A stretch of 64,000 bases of DNA. Origin: Voacanga thouarsii (lineage: Eukaryota > Streptophyta > Magnoliopsida > Gentianales > Apocynaceae). The number at the start of each line of letters is the position of its first letter. Position 1 is the first letter of the stretch. The stretch lies in contig JANUWF010001193.1 in assembly GCA_026120185.1 (NCBI GenBank), forward strand, positions 1,798,001-1,862,000, given 5' to 3'. Both the position numbers and the translations under genes were made by a program. This document shows positions 12,571-24,287 of the stretch, one piece after another. A model generated the notes under the pieces. It had not been told where the DNA came from. It searched no databases and saw nothing but the letters and a program-made list of their open reading frames with translations.

Positions 12571-13409
12571 ATCAATTAATTTAATATATTAATAATAATC
12601 AACATTTAATATTAGATATAAGTGAGTTTAAACTTTATCAAGTTCGTTAGTAAAGCTATAGTAATCTAGTTGAATTTAATTCTAACAATTTTCTCACTCA
12701 TTATGGATTAATAAAATATTTCATAATAATTAAATTTTAATACTAAATTTAAATTCCAATCTAACTTTTTATCTTCCTTCCATTGACTTGTTGGGAAAAG
12801 TCTTTTTTTTTTTTTAATTCATAAAAGAACTTGCAGTCGTCACTATCTAATAATGCACATAATATCGTATTTCAAAAAATATTTGAACTCAATACGTCAG
12901 TGTAAAATTTTTAATAACAACTATTATGGGTTGCAATTCAAGTGACCATATATCTTCAAATTCTCTGTAGATCTTGAACCTAAGTATAAACCAATTAAAT
13001 TAAGAATCAAATCCTCTACTTGACCTTTTTGTTGATGGGTTTTACCATGGAGCCAAGCCAAGCAGCGCGTAGTTATGATTTTTAGCCAAAGGTAAAAACC
13101 AGAAGAGATTCTTGTAAGAAATCAGGAAGATGTAAGTAGAAGATATTATTGGTCAACAAAGACAGGTAAGCATGAAGTGGAATATGTAAATAGAGGGGGC
13201 CAGTAGTGCACAAATGTTTAAGAAAGCCAATGAGGACAGAGCCAAAGGGTGATGCGAATTTCAGCAACGCTCCTTTTCATTGAATATGGCCAACCACGAT
13301 AAATTCCAGGCTTCTTGGTGCAGATGCAGGCCTCGTTTAGAAATTAGAGCAAAGATATTTTATTATATATTATACCGCTAGTCTCTCCTATGGATTAATA
13401 TTATTATTT

Positions 13410-13690
13410 GTTACTTTTTTCGTTACATAATATAAATCGTTTTTCATAATATAAGTTATTAGAGATTATTTTTATTGTTTCAAATCGTTGAGAAAATTTT
13501 AAAATTATTTTTATATTTCTATCCTTATTTATTATTCTCTTTCTCTCTCCTCTCTTTTTTTATTTCTAAAATATTTAAATAAATATATTTTAAAAAGAAA
13601 AAATATAAAATTACTATATTTTTAGAAATCTTAATATGTGTGAAATTAAATTAAACGACTTATATTATTGGATAGAAGGAGTATTATTTT
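13410..13690. mobile_element. Stowaway-like MITE, copy 3
   Basis: It contains ACATAATATAAATCGTTTTT near the left end and AAACGACTTATATTATTGGA, followed by a GGAGTA terminus, at the right end. It belongs to the same terminal-repeat family as 4522-4803 and 12321-12570 but has a different core. Confidence 0.5.
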
Positions 13691-15169
13691 ATGCTTTTGT
13701 ATGATTGCAATATTATCAATTTTCAACTTCAAAATATAAAAAATATGTTTATTTTAGTAAAATTGTTCAAGTTCGTTTTTAGCTCTAAATCCATAATCAT
13801 ATAAACTCAAATATGATCATATTCAAGTAAAGTAAATATTTGATATCTAAGTTAAGGTTTTAACGTGGTGACCAACTTTCTTCTTATTTTGTTAGTTATG
13901 TCATATCAAGGGTGTGGACTTTAGTATTTAGCCTTTTAAAAAATATAAATTAAGGAATAAGATAAGGCGATCAAATTCCAAAAAGGATAGTGAGATGGTT
14001 GAATAAAAAGTGCAAGATTAAGAATTCGAATTCCATGAGATATTTATTGATCTTCTTAATTGTACCGTTTAGTCAGGACTTGTTCTTTACTAATTAGGAT
14101 TATGAGACAGATTTTACTCAATAAGCACATAAAAAGCAACTGATCTATAGAAAATAATATTATCAATTGTGTTCTTTGTTAACTAGAATTACGAGACGAA
14201 TTTCAATCAATATGCATCTAAAGAGCAGCCGACTCAATATGCATCCGAAGAGCAGCTGACTCACAGAAGATAAGGTGACCAATTGTTTGGATAAAGGCAC
14301 GATTGCAATTTGTGATCACCATTAATCTATGTCCGGGTTTAGGTTTAGGTTTCTGTCTAACCTAATACTTCGATGAAAAAGGTCGTGTTAGAAAAGGATT
14401 GATGAAATCAATCGACGGTGAAAGAAAGGAATGGAAGAAGAAAAAGTAGGGCCTCCGAGAAGCTTTGATGGGCCGTTAAATTATTTAAGTTGCCAAGTTG
14501 GTGAGCAAGTTGGTACCGGCAGTTTAATTCAAAGTGGACGTCTGACGTGGTTTTCTCATGTTTTAGTAATGAATGCTTTTTGAGATTCGCAATGTTGAAT
14601 ATGATTTGTTTGTAAGGCTAAAATTTAAATATTTAAATATTAAAATTTAAAAATTAAAGTTTTAATATTGAATTTAAAATTTAAAGTTTGAATTAATTAT
14701 AATATTATATATTATATTATATTATAATTTAAATATAAAAATATTAATAATTAGATTGTATTTAATATATTCAAAATTTAAATTTAAATAACTTTTAATT
14801 CACTTAAAATTTATAACAAAATTTTACTACGTATTAATCAATTAAGTGATAATAAAAATTTATTATCAAATATATTTAATTAATTAAGTATTTAATATTA
14901 GTCATTATTAAATATATTTAATTTATTCCGTTTGAAGTGTTGAATTAAGTTATTAAACGAAATAAAATAAGCCATTAGATAATTCCGATTGCTAATGACA
15001 CATTCACATTTTTATGTGGTACCACACGAATTATATATATTATTATATGATATTTTTGTTTTAAAATAATAATAATTTTTAATTTTTTAATTTTAATTAT
15101 ATAACTTTAAATAAATAATTTTCAAATTCATCTTAAAAAATATTCAATCATATCAATAAGTTTCTTAAA

Positions 15170-15390
15170 TTTTAATTTACTCAATATAATCCTTATAAAT
15201 ATAAAATTATCTCAATCAAGTCTCTTAAATATTATTTCACTCGATTTAATCATTATAAATATGAGATTGTCTCAATCAAATCCCTCAAACATTATTTGAG
15301 TAACTTGATTGAGACAATTTCATATATTATAAGGATTAAATTAAGTAAAGTAATATTTATGAGATTTGATTAAAACAATTATATATTTTT
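15170..15390. repeat. tandem plus inverted repeat cluster
   Basis: Two direct units of about 60 bp, each with a core like TCTCAATCAARTC(C/T)CT, are followed by the reverse complement of the same core (ACTTGATTGAGACAATTTCA and GAGATTTGATTAAAACAAT). The whole could fold into a long imperfect hairpin. No coding content. Confidence 0.5.
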
Positions 15391-16349
15391 GAAGATAAAT
15401 TTAAAAATTATCCGCTTTAATTTTTTTTTTAAATTTGTAGTTATGGCTTTTTATCTATTTATACTCTTATCCTATCTACTTTTTCTATTTTTTCACTATT
15501 ACATAAATTTAAAAAATTCCAAATTTATAAATTTTTTTAAGAGTGAATTACCCTCGTTAAAAATTATAAAACCCATTAATAATATAATCTAGCAAAATAA
15601 TAAATGATAAAGTTATAACAATAAATACATTGCTGATTTCTTAAAATGATGGATAATTTGAAAGAAAAAAAAAGTCTCAAATATTTTGAAACAGGAGAGT
15701 ATTGTAATATCCCATTTGTTTTATAATAATTGTTACTATTACACAAATTATACAAATTAAAAAAACTATTACATCTATGAAATTTTAGATAAAAGTATTG
15801 AATTATTCTTGTTGAAAATTTTAAATTTAAAAATTAATTAATATTATAGTTCAGGGGAGTAATAAATGACAATAGTATAATTGAAAAAAGAAAACAAATA
15901 TATCATCAATTTCATAAAATAACAAATTATTTGAAATAAAAAAATTTTATTTTGAAATGAAAGAGTATTATAGTACTTTACAAAGCCATTTCATTAATTA
16001 GTTTTTAAATTTCAAAAAGGGATAATATAATCGTTTTATATTATAATTAAAAAATTGTAATAACTTCCTTAATTCTTATACAAAGAATGAAGTTTTCCAT
16101 TAAGTATTGAAAACTCTAGTTTAGTTTTTTAACTTCCTTATAATCACATTTTTAGCCAATTCTTACCGTGTGCAATTTGAGCAATTGCTGCACAAAGGAA
16201 GTTTTGGATTCTTAATTTAAGGGTCAAATATTTAGCTGATAACTTGATTAGTTAAAAGGTTATGTTTTATTAAATAAAATTTTGAATTTTAATTTACATT
16301 CCTTTTCCTTTTTGATTTATTAAAAAATTTAACAAATAAAGTCATACAT

Positions 16350-16830
16350 AGAGTTGTATTCGAGTACGAACGAATCGAGTATTATATTTTCAAGCTCCAA
16401 TTCGAATATAAACGAATATTGTTTAAATTCGTTCGTTTATTATTCGAATTCGATTTCGTGTTCAAATTCGTTCGACTATTATTTGATAATATTTGAGTTT
16501 GTTTAAATCGGAATTTGAAAAACTCGATTAATGTTCAAGTTTAAGTTCGTTTATTTCATATTTTTATTTTAAAAATTATAAAAATAATAATTCAAAAAAT
16601 TAATAAAAATAATTGAATATTATAATATAATTAATCTTAATATTATAATATAAAATGTATTAAAAATAAATTTTAACATTATAAAATATAAATAAATATA
16701 ATATAATTATTTACAAACGTTTGAATATATTCCTGAATTGTTCGAGTTGGTTTGTTTATTAGTTGAATTTAATATCTCATTTGAATTCGTTAATCTTATT
16801 CAAATACGAACGAGTTCAAAAAAATTTTCA
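16350..16830. repeat. TTCGTTCG/CGAACGAA-rich interspersed repeat
   Basis: Many short direct and inverted TTCGTTCG, ATTCGAAT and CGAACGAG blocks are concentrated here and flank an AT-only core (about 16550-16710). The arrangement suggests a non-autonomous element with degenerate inverted ends. Its class is not determined. Confidence 0.35.
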
Positions 16831-17335
16831 AACGTTGGATTTACAATTCTAATCATATACACAAATGGAACTAAAGTAATTATTCAGTGAGTAAAACATA
16901 TTTTTTTAATCAAATCAAATCTCGAATTGGATGCTTATTGAACCATGTCTGTCTACCTCCTCATATTTTGTAATTAGATTTTTTTTTTTTAATAAAAAGA
17001 GTAGGGGTAGAAGTGGTGCTTCCTCCTGACTCTTGGGAGAAGGCCAAGGTCATTCCAGATAATTCACATAATAAAATAGAGAATGTTCTCATAATTCTAA
17101 GAGACGTTGATAGGCACAAGTTGTGGCCAGGGAGACAACAATATCTTTTACTAAATCATTCGTCCAAAGTCCTTCACTTGTCACAAGCAAGTCATCCACT
17201 TGCTCTTTTTTGTGGCTGAGTAATGGTTGTCACACGTAAGTAGTCCCGGGTCTCAAGCTTACCGATCACTTTAGTTTACAAGTTTTAGAGATAATTTAAG
17301 CGTGATGACCGAATTCGTGTGACCCGGGACATCAT

Positions 17336-17748
17336 AGTTTTTGAAAGTCAAATTGAATTGGTCGATTCATTCTAATCAGTCATTAATTCGATTTGACTTT
17401 ATATTATAAATTAACTGTAAAAAAATCGATCAAAAATTAGTCAGATTGATTAATTTAATTTTTTTATAAAAATAATAAATTTATTTTTATATTTTAGATC
17501 TTTGTAATAAATAATTAAGTTATTCTTATTTAAAATTTATTAATTTTAAGAGATATTTTTTATATTATTTATTTATTTTTATTTTTTGATATATATAATA
17601 ATAAATAATATTTTTATATACAAATAATATTTAAAAAATATATTTAATTATATTTCAATTCAATCACGATTTAACTTGATCGAACCTGTGAACCATTAAA
17701 TCTTTTACTTTATCGATTCGATGACCAATTTAATTTTCAGAACTTTGA
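17336..17748. mobile_element. MITE-like element with about 30-bp inverted ends
   Basis: The left end AGTTTTTGAAAGTCAAATTG continues into AATTGGTCGA. The right end, read on the minus strand, is AAGTTCTGAAAATTAAATTG continuing into GTCATCGA. These are imperfect terminal inverted repeats about 410 bp apart around a non-coding AT-rich core. A clear target duplication was not found. Confidence 0.45.
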
Positions 17749-20700
17749 TTGTAAATCGTCCGACTAGCTATCAACTTTTTCTAAGAACGCCCCTACTCTT
17801 TATTCTTTTTCTAATTTTTCTTTTAGAAGGGAATAAAGAAGACGGGAGTGAAAAAAAATAGGAGAAAGAATAGAATAAAATCTTATATCTAATTAGAGAT
17901 TTACCTATTAAGCAATAATATTTTTACTATTAAAATAAGTTTTTTTTTACTATCACTACTTTTTATTACTTGTGTTGCACATCGTTTTTTAGAAAAAACT
18001 TATTCTTTTTAAATATTAATTCATCTAGTGGTCGATTTTGTTTTTAAAAAAGAATCATTGGTTGGGAATTACTTACTGTGTGTGTGTGTGTTTTTTAAAG
18101 CGCTTAGGATTAACATGGATGGGCTATTTGAAGAGACACGAGCAACCAATCGGATCTACGGTCTATCTGGCCTTGTACTCGGTTGATATTCACAAATGCT
18201 TGGGCTTAAAATGGGCCTTTTTTTATTTGACACAATGTATGGGCCTGCACAAAGTTGGGATTATGGCAGGCTCTTCCTTAAACAAATAAAGAAGTCTGTT
18301 GTTCCTTTTTTAAATTTTTTTAATTAAATATAAAACAAATCAATCTGATTTTGATTAGTATAATGAACACTAATGTTGATTGGTCATAGCTAATGTCAAA
18401 AGGAGCGACCTGTGATCTTCTGAAATGCATTAATGCTCATATGATTTTATCCTAGTGAGGGCCCACCCATTTAGGATTGGACCTTTTTTTTTGGGCCCAG
18501 TATATTAAGGATGGACCTAATTGTTATGCTTTTATCCTTTTGTGATACCTAAGGTACAAACACATAAATTGGATTGGAGTCTGTAGTTTGTAAAAAAGTG
18601 CTTGCAAGTAAGTTTTCAGATAATAATTTTTAAAAAAATTTTAAGTCGTTATAAATATTTCCTATATTTTTGTATTCATAAATAAATATAAATATATTTT
18701 TTTGTTTCTTTTTTTTTTTAATAGATGCTACAATTTAACTTGTAGTCAGGAACTCAATCCTTGAAATAATTACTAAAATTAGGCCAAGAATTGAACTACA
18801 ATCAAATCAAACACTCTCCTCTTTTAGGTTTTTTTTTTTTTTTTCCCGAGTTATAAAAAAGGGATCAAAGTTAGTCATTATGAAATAGATATCTAATTAC
18901 ATAACTATGTAATGTATGAGATTGGACTTATCTCACAAGATTCTCCTCCTGCCCCCCCAACCCCAGTTGCATGTTAAGCACAAGTAGATACTTCCTTCAT
19001 TTTATAATTTCTTATTAAGAATACAAAAATTAATAAGTATTTTTTAGTTATATTTTTAAATTTATTTTTAATAAGTATAAGAGTGATTAATCATTCACGA
19101 GATTTTTTTATCTTTTTATTAATTATAGATGTAAAGATAGAAAATTTTTAAAAATTATTTAATATGACTAAATTTAAAAATAATATTAAAAAATATTAAT
19201 CATTAATATATAAAAAATTAAATATTATAAAATAGAATATAAATACTAAAAAATGAAAAAGTAATAGATTTGAACAACAATAGACCGACAATGTTAAAAA
19301 CATAATATCAATCCTATGAGATGCTAGCGAATCATGATATCCCAATTGTCATTAGCCACTTCAAAGAAACGAGAGCGTCATCCTCCTTGCAATGATTGGA
19401 CGAGTTGTACAATCAGTACAAACATTACGTCATTACCACTCCCTAACAATATTCATTCCCCACATGATATCAGCAAAAAGCAGACAAAATTTCCGAGTCA
19501 AACTTAGTCCAAAAGCAAATGCGCCTTTTCCAAAGCTCAACATTCGAAAACGCTGTCTCTATGCCTTAGGTTTTGCATAGGCATTTTTGGTCAAGTTCTT
19601 CATACTAGTATTTTAATCTTAATTAAACATAAATATTTATAAAAGAAGCATGAGTTCAAGCAAAATTTGTGTGTTTATAAAATTATGCAACTATTTATTT
19701 ATATTAATCACGATTTTATATATTATTATAATAATATTTTACATATCAGAAGTATAATTTTCACCTTAATATAATCATATTAGCTTGAGCATACATATTT
19801 GTACAAACCTTAATTATGGAAAATTGGGCATCTTAAGCACAGGGGTTTACGTAGATTACCTTAGTTTCATGAACAGAGAGGCTCTTCTTTTGCGTGTTGT
19901 CCTGACGGGTGATAACATAAAACCCAGAAGGGGAGAGAGACTCAGAGAGCATGGATTATAGAGAATTCCCTTTGCAAGAAATTCCAAGAGAATGCTTCAT
20001 CTGTTTTGCTTTAAACACCGGATATGTCTTGTAGCCCTTGTACCTAAAGTTCAGGAATCCTCCTCAAAATTCTCATTGCGTCAAATATTAAACTTCCCCT
20101 CTTTTAACTTACCTGATTCTCCCTTTCTGGATTCCTTTGATTCTTCTAATCCCCTTCCTTAATCTCTACTTACTTTAAAAAAACACGGAAAACTTCAAAC
20201 CAAGCATTTGATTTTTCTTGAAATTTGGTTGTCACAACATAATTTCAAATCAAAGTTCTTATAATGAGTAATCTAAAATCTAGTTTTAAGACATGTATGT
20301 CTTGGACTTGTGAAAAACAACGTTTAATGATACTTTTTGTTTAGAAAAAAATTGATTTGTTTCATTGGCAAATTAAAAACATCGAAAAATGGGAAATTTG
20401 TAGAGTTGGTGTAACTTGGAAATGAGGGAAAGAGAAATATTGGCCCCTCTCTCTCTCTCGGAGTCTCTGTGGTTGTGGGGATGGGTGCATTGCAGGCAAG
20501 ACGAATGGTCTATTTGAAGTTGGGATTTAGAAGAAGAGGACCAAATGGAACAAAAGCAAAATCTATCACGTGTAGGGGTGGAGGAAGATCCAAACAAGGA
20601 ATAAAGCTTATGGACCCCTGCCCTTTCCAATATATTTCTACGTACGTCACCTTCATTTCACATGGTATAACACCGTTTACAGTGCCTTTCCCTCTTCAGT

Positions 20701-20809
20701 CGCTTACATGCCAGTTTCCACATTTTTGGTGGATATCATCATACCACCAATTGCCCAGAGAGGATAAGATTGCTGTACACTAGCACTAGTATTATTGTTA
20801 CTTGCGTTT

Positions 20810-20811
<2 letters not shown>

Positions 20812-20851
<40 letters not shown>
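20812..20851. repeat. (AT)n microsatellite
   Basis: About 20 uninterrupted AT units. Confidence 0.95.
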
Positions 20852-20853
<2 letters not shown>

Positions 20854-22338
20854 CGTGAATATTAAGTAAGATCGATTAAATATTAAAAGTGTAATTATAT
20901 TTCTTTAAATGTGAGTTTCAGTATATATCACGCGTAATACAAATATTAAGTTTGATTGATTGAATTCTAAAAGTGCACAAGTGAGATGGATAAAATCTGT
21001 GGTTTTGGGAATGATATGAATTCTCTAGACAGAAGTGCGGTTTGTGGGGGGTTAGGTAAAATGTAAGAGCTTGGAAAGCAGTGTTTTGGTCAGATAATTG
21101 AATAATTAGCTTGAAATAAAAACAAACAGAAATGAACACTGTAACACTGATGCAAATGTGATCAGATTCAGAATCAGAGGGCTCATGTTCTTGCCTTGAG
21201 ATGATCAAGCTTTTAACCATCAAATTTAACGATTCATTCATCAGCCAAGCTCAAGATTCAAGATATACAAAAGAATTAGCACCTTCAGTGGACAGTTTAC
21301 AGTCATATTTTCACATTCAAGAAGTAAGCCTGGTGTTAAGATTTGAAATATTACTTTTGAGGATGTGGGTAAATATTTAATCATATTCTCTTATTATTAT
21401 ATTGTGTATATTTTACTTTAATTATGTATTTTAAAGTTTATATATGATTTGCATATTGGAAAAAGCTAAGACACCATTCTTAAAAAATTTTAACTCAAAT
21501 CTTGATAACTAATCCCTTTGTATTTTAAGTCGTTTTCTTGTCCCGCAAACATGATTGTGGCTGATGTTTGTAACCCTAATACCCTTAGCCTCTTGGATTG
21601 GATGAAACCTCCTTCTTGCTTATGCTTAGCCCTCGTTTTCCATAGTAGTCAACATATGTTTTTCAATTGGAATGTGCAGCTTCCGTGGTGCAAAAGAGTG
21701 GCTACTCACAGCAATATTTAGTTTGACCGTATTCGATACAAAAAATCACAGGTAAAACCAAGGCTGGAAAGCTAAGTATTACACTAGAGCAGGAATAGTG
21801 AAAGAGGCTATTACTCAATCCTCATTGGCTTCGAAAACGATTCTCTGCTTGTCTTATTTGTTCAAGCAAAATGTTGGGATTGAATCACTTTGAGGGACCC
21901 TTCCCCAAAACTTCATTAAATTTGCAGCATCCAAAAACTCACCTTGCTGACAGAAAATATATTATCGATCTTCTATATATATATATTACTTGACCCTACA
22001 TATATAATTGAGTAAAGAAGAAAACCAGTAATGCAGCAGAAAGTTTAAAGCTGAAATCTTGAAATGAAATAATGGAGCTCTCCGTGGAATATGATAAGAA
22101 CTGTGCAAAAATGATTTGGACATGATGCCCCGCCACGCCCACCCCCGTGAGTAAGTTTTGAGCCAATGCCATATCTGCATAGAACTGCTTTGTGTGTATA
22201 TATGCAACTGGGACTGAAAGTATTACGTGACAAAAACCAACTCTCACAAATAGACAACTCCATGGCCGGCTATTTCACATGCTTCCAAAATTACAACACA
22301 GTACTGCAGCCTCCTCCCATCCTTCTTTATAGTATAAT

Positions 22339-22913
22339 TTATCGTCATCAATTCCCTCCTCTCTCTCTCCCTCTCTCCCTATCTCTTCTCTCTCTCTCTC
22401 TCGTTCTTTCTTTCTCGGTGTGTTTTTGTTTTTGGTTTGAGGAGAAGAGATCAGTACGTTAGATCCTTTTTGTAGCCTTAAAATGTTTCTTCTTTTGCTG
22501 AATCCATAGCCTACTTTCATCTCCTCATGTGTACAGAAAAGCCTGCAAGCTGAAAGAAATTTCTCTTCTGCCTAATTTTGACTCGAACCAGGATGTTTTT
22601 GGGATGAGAGATTTTCTCACAAGTCCCTTTTTCTGCCCATGGGAGAAAATAGCAAACTTGACGAAAAAGTTGAAGAGTCTTTTTTCCTCGATTCACCTGC
22701 GGAATTTTGCCCCAAGTGTGCAGATGGAACGATTGATGGATCGCTTCCCAATGGCCAGGTACCAGTACTAGTCTAGTCACTTTCTCTCTTTCTGTCTATT
22801 GTAATATCTTGGACACCATCTGCTCATTCTTCGGCTACTCTTTCTGGAATAGAAGCTATCTTTGTATCCTTCCAGCTGCAGCCTACCTTTCTCTCTGTCC
22901 CTCTTTCTCTCCC
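22339..22913 (+). promoter_or_regulatory. CT-rich promoter/5' leader of the GRAS gene
   Basis: A pyrimidine-rich run of CTCTCT and CCCTCT units (22352-22412) lies about 500 bp before the GRAS start codon. Such GAGA/CT tracts are common near plant transcription starts. A nine-codon upstream reading frame (ATG at 22527, stop ending 22553) lies in the presumed leader. A CCAG|GTACCAGT site near 22758 could be a leader splice donor. All of this is sequence inference. Confidence 0.35.
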
Positions 22914-24287
22914 ATGATGCAATTCACTGAGACACTACCATCACCACCGTTGCATCAAATCTCTTCGTTTTCAGGTCCCGTCATGAATAAGAACCAAATT
23001 CATCGAACGTGGCCGTGGCCTGGGTTCCCAACATCAAAAGCCCTGGGTAGTTTTGGAGACGCCAATTGCATGGAACAGTTACTGGTACACTGTGCCAATG
23101 CTATCGAAAGCAATGACGCCACTCTAACTCAGCAAATCTTATGGGTTCTAAACAATATTGCACCTCCTGATGGTGATTCAAATCAGCGCCTCACTTGTGG
23201 CTTCCTTAGGGCTCTAATAGCTCGATCGGCGAAGAGTGGAAATTGCAAATTGCTCACTGCCATGGCAAATGTCAACACAAATCTGGTGATAAACACTCAC
23301 AAGTTTTCCATTATAGAGCTAGCCAGTTTCGTGGACTTAACCCCGTGGCACCGATTCGGGTTCACTGCGGCAAACGCCGCCATATTAGAAGCTGTAGAGG
23401 GATATTCCGTGATTCACATCGTCGATTTGAGTCTGACACATTGCATGCAAATCCCAACGTTGATTGATGCGATCGCCAGTCGTCACGAGGGGCCTCCATT
23501 AGTCAAGCTCACAGTAGCCGGTGTCACAGAAGGCATCCCGCCAATGCTTGATCTTTCATACGAAGAATTAGGGGCAAGGTTAGTTAACTTTGCGAGGTCT
23601 CGGAATGTGGTCTTGGAATTTAGGGTGATTCCTTCAAGTTCTTCCGACGGGTTTTTGTCTTTGATTGAACAACTCCGAATGCAACATTTAGTACGTGCGG
23701 ACAATGGCGAAGCACTGGTCATTAACTGTCATATGTTGCTCCATTACATACCCGAAGAAACCCTATCTGTAGTTTCAAATGCAAGGAGTTCAAGTCCATT
23801 CTCCATTGAAACTTCCCCTAGCTCATCTCTTCGAACGATGTTTCTCAAGGCACTTAGGAGTTTAGACCCAGCAGTGGTTGTGTTGATAGATGAAGATGCA
23901 GATTTTACTTCAAACAACCTAGTCTGTAGATTAAGGTCTGCTTACAATTACTTGTGGATACCTTATGATACCGTCGACACATTTCTCCCCAAGGGGAGTA
24001 GACAGAGACAATGGTACGAAGCTGATATATGCTGGAAGATTGAGAATATAATAGCTCACGAGGGTCTTCAAAGAATTGAGAGATTGGAGCCCAAGAGTCG
24101 GTGGGTACAAAGAATGAGAAATGCAAGCTTTAAGGGTGTTACTTTCAGTGAAGATGCATTTTCAGAAGTGAAGAACATGCTTGATGAGCACGCAGCTGGG
24201 TGGGGACTTAAAAGGGAAGAAGAAGATCTTGTGCTTACTTGGAAAGGCCATAATGTCGTCTTTGCAACTGTTTGGGTACCTACTTGA
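22914..24287 (+). CDS. SCL32: GRAS-family transcription regulator, SCARECROW-LIKE 32 type
   Basis: A single-exon gene of 457 residues, as is usual for GRAS genes. The start is the first ATG of the MMQFTE N-terminus; the frame is open for 35 further codons upstream without an ATG. The GRAS domain begins near residue 50 (NCMEQLLVHCANAIESNDAT, leucine heptad I). The VHIID-like core is IHIVD at about 167-171, flanked by leucine-rich parts. The PFYRE and SAW regions follow, and the end GWGLKREEEDLVLTWKGHNV (before VFATVWVPT) is a typical SAW terminus. The N-terminus is short, so there is no DELLA motif. The sequence resembles Arabidopsis SCL32 throughout. GRAS proteins act in the nucleus as transcriptional co-regulators; specific targets of SCL32 are not deducible. 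It lies between LBD and ADA1/peroxidase genes, as in the recalled Arabidopsis block. Confidence 0.9.
   Translation: MMQFTETLPSPPLHQISSFSGPVMNKNQIHRTWPWPGFPTSKALGSFGDANCMEQLLVHCANAIESNDATLTQQILWVLNNIAPPDGDSNQRLTCGFLRALIARSAKSGNCKLLTAMANVNTNLVINTHKFSIIELASFVDLTPWHRFGFTAANAAILEAVEGYSVIHIVDLSLTHCMQIPTLIDAIASRHEGPPLVKLTVAGVTEGIPPMLDLSYEELGARLVNFARSRNVVLEFRVIPSSSSDGFLSLIEQLRMQHLVRADNGEALVINCHMLLHYIPEETLSVVSNARSSSPFSIETSPSSSLRTMFLKALRSLDPAVVVLIDEDADFTSNNLVCRLRSAYNYLWIPYDTVDTFLPKGSRQRQWYEADICWKIENIIAHEGLQRIERLEPKSRWVQRMRNASFKGVTFSEDAFSEVKNMLDEHAAGWGLKREEEDLVLTWKGHNVVFATVWVPT

Larger units (their letters stand above)
8918..22338. other. long gene-poor, AT-rich intergenic stretch
   Basis: No host gene recognised in 13 kb. 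It contains MITE-like elements (11195-11502, 12321-12570, 13410-13690, 17336-17748), a palindromic repeat cluster (15170-15390), a TTCG/CGAA-rich repeat (16350-16830) and an (AT)n run (20812-20851). Short open frames at 9289-9570, 17013-17219, 18038-18289 and 20469-20783 have no recognisable domain and are taken as chance. Confidence 0.4.

Noticed and set aside
14330..14352. Telomere-like GGTTTAGGTTTAGG
   Set aside because: Only two to three degenerate units, too few for an interstitial telomere array.
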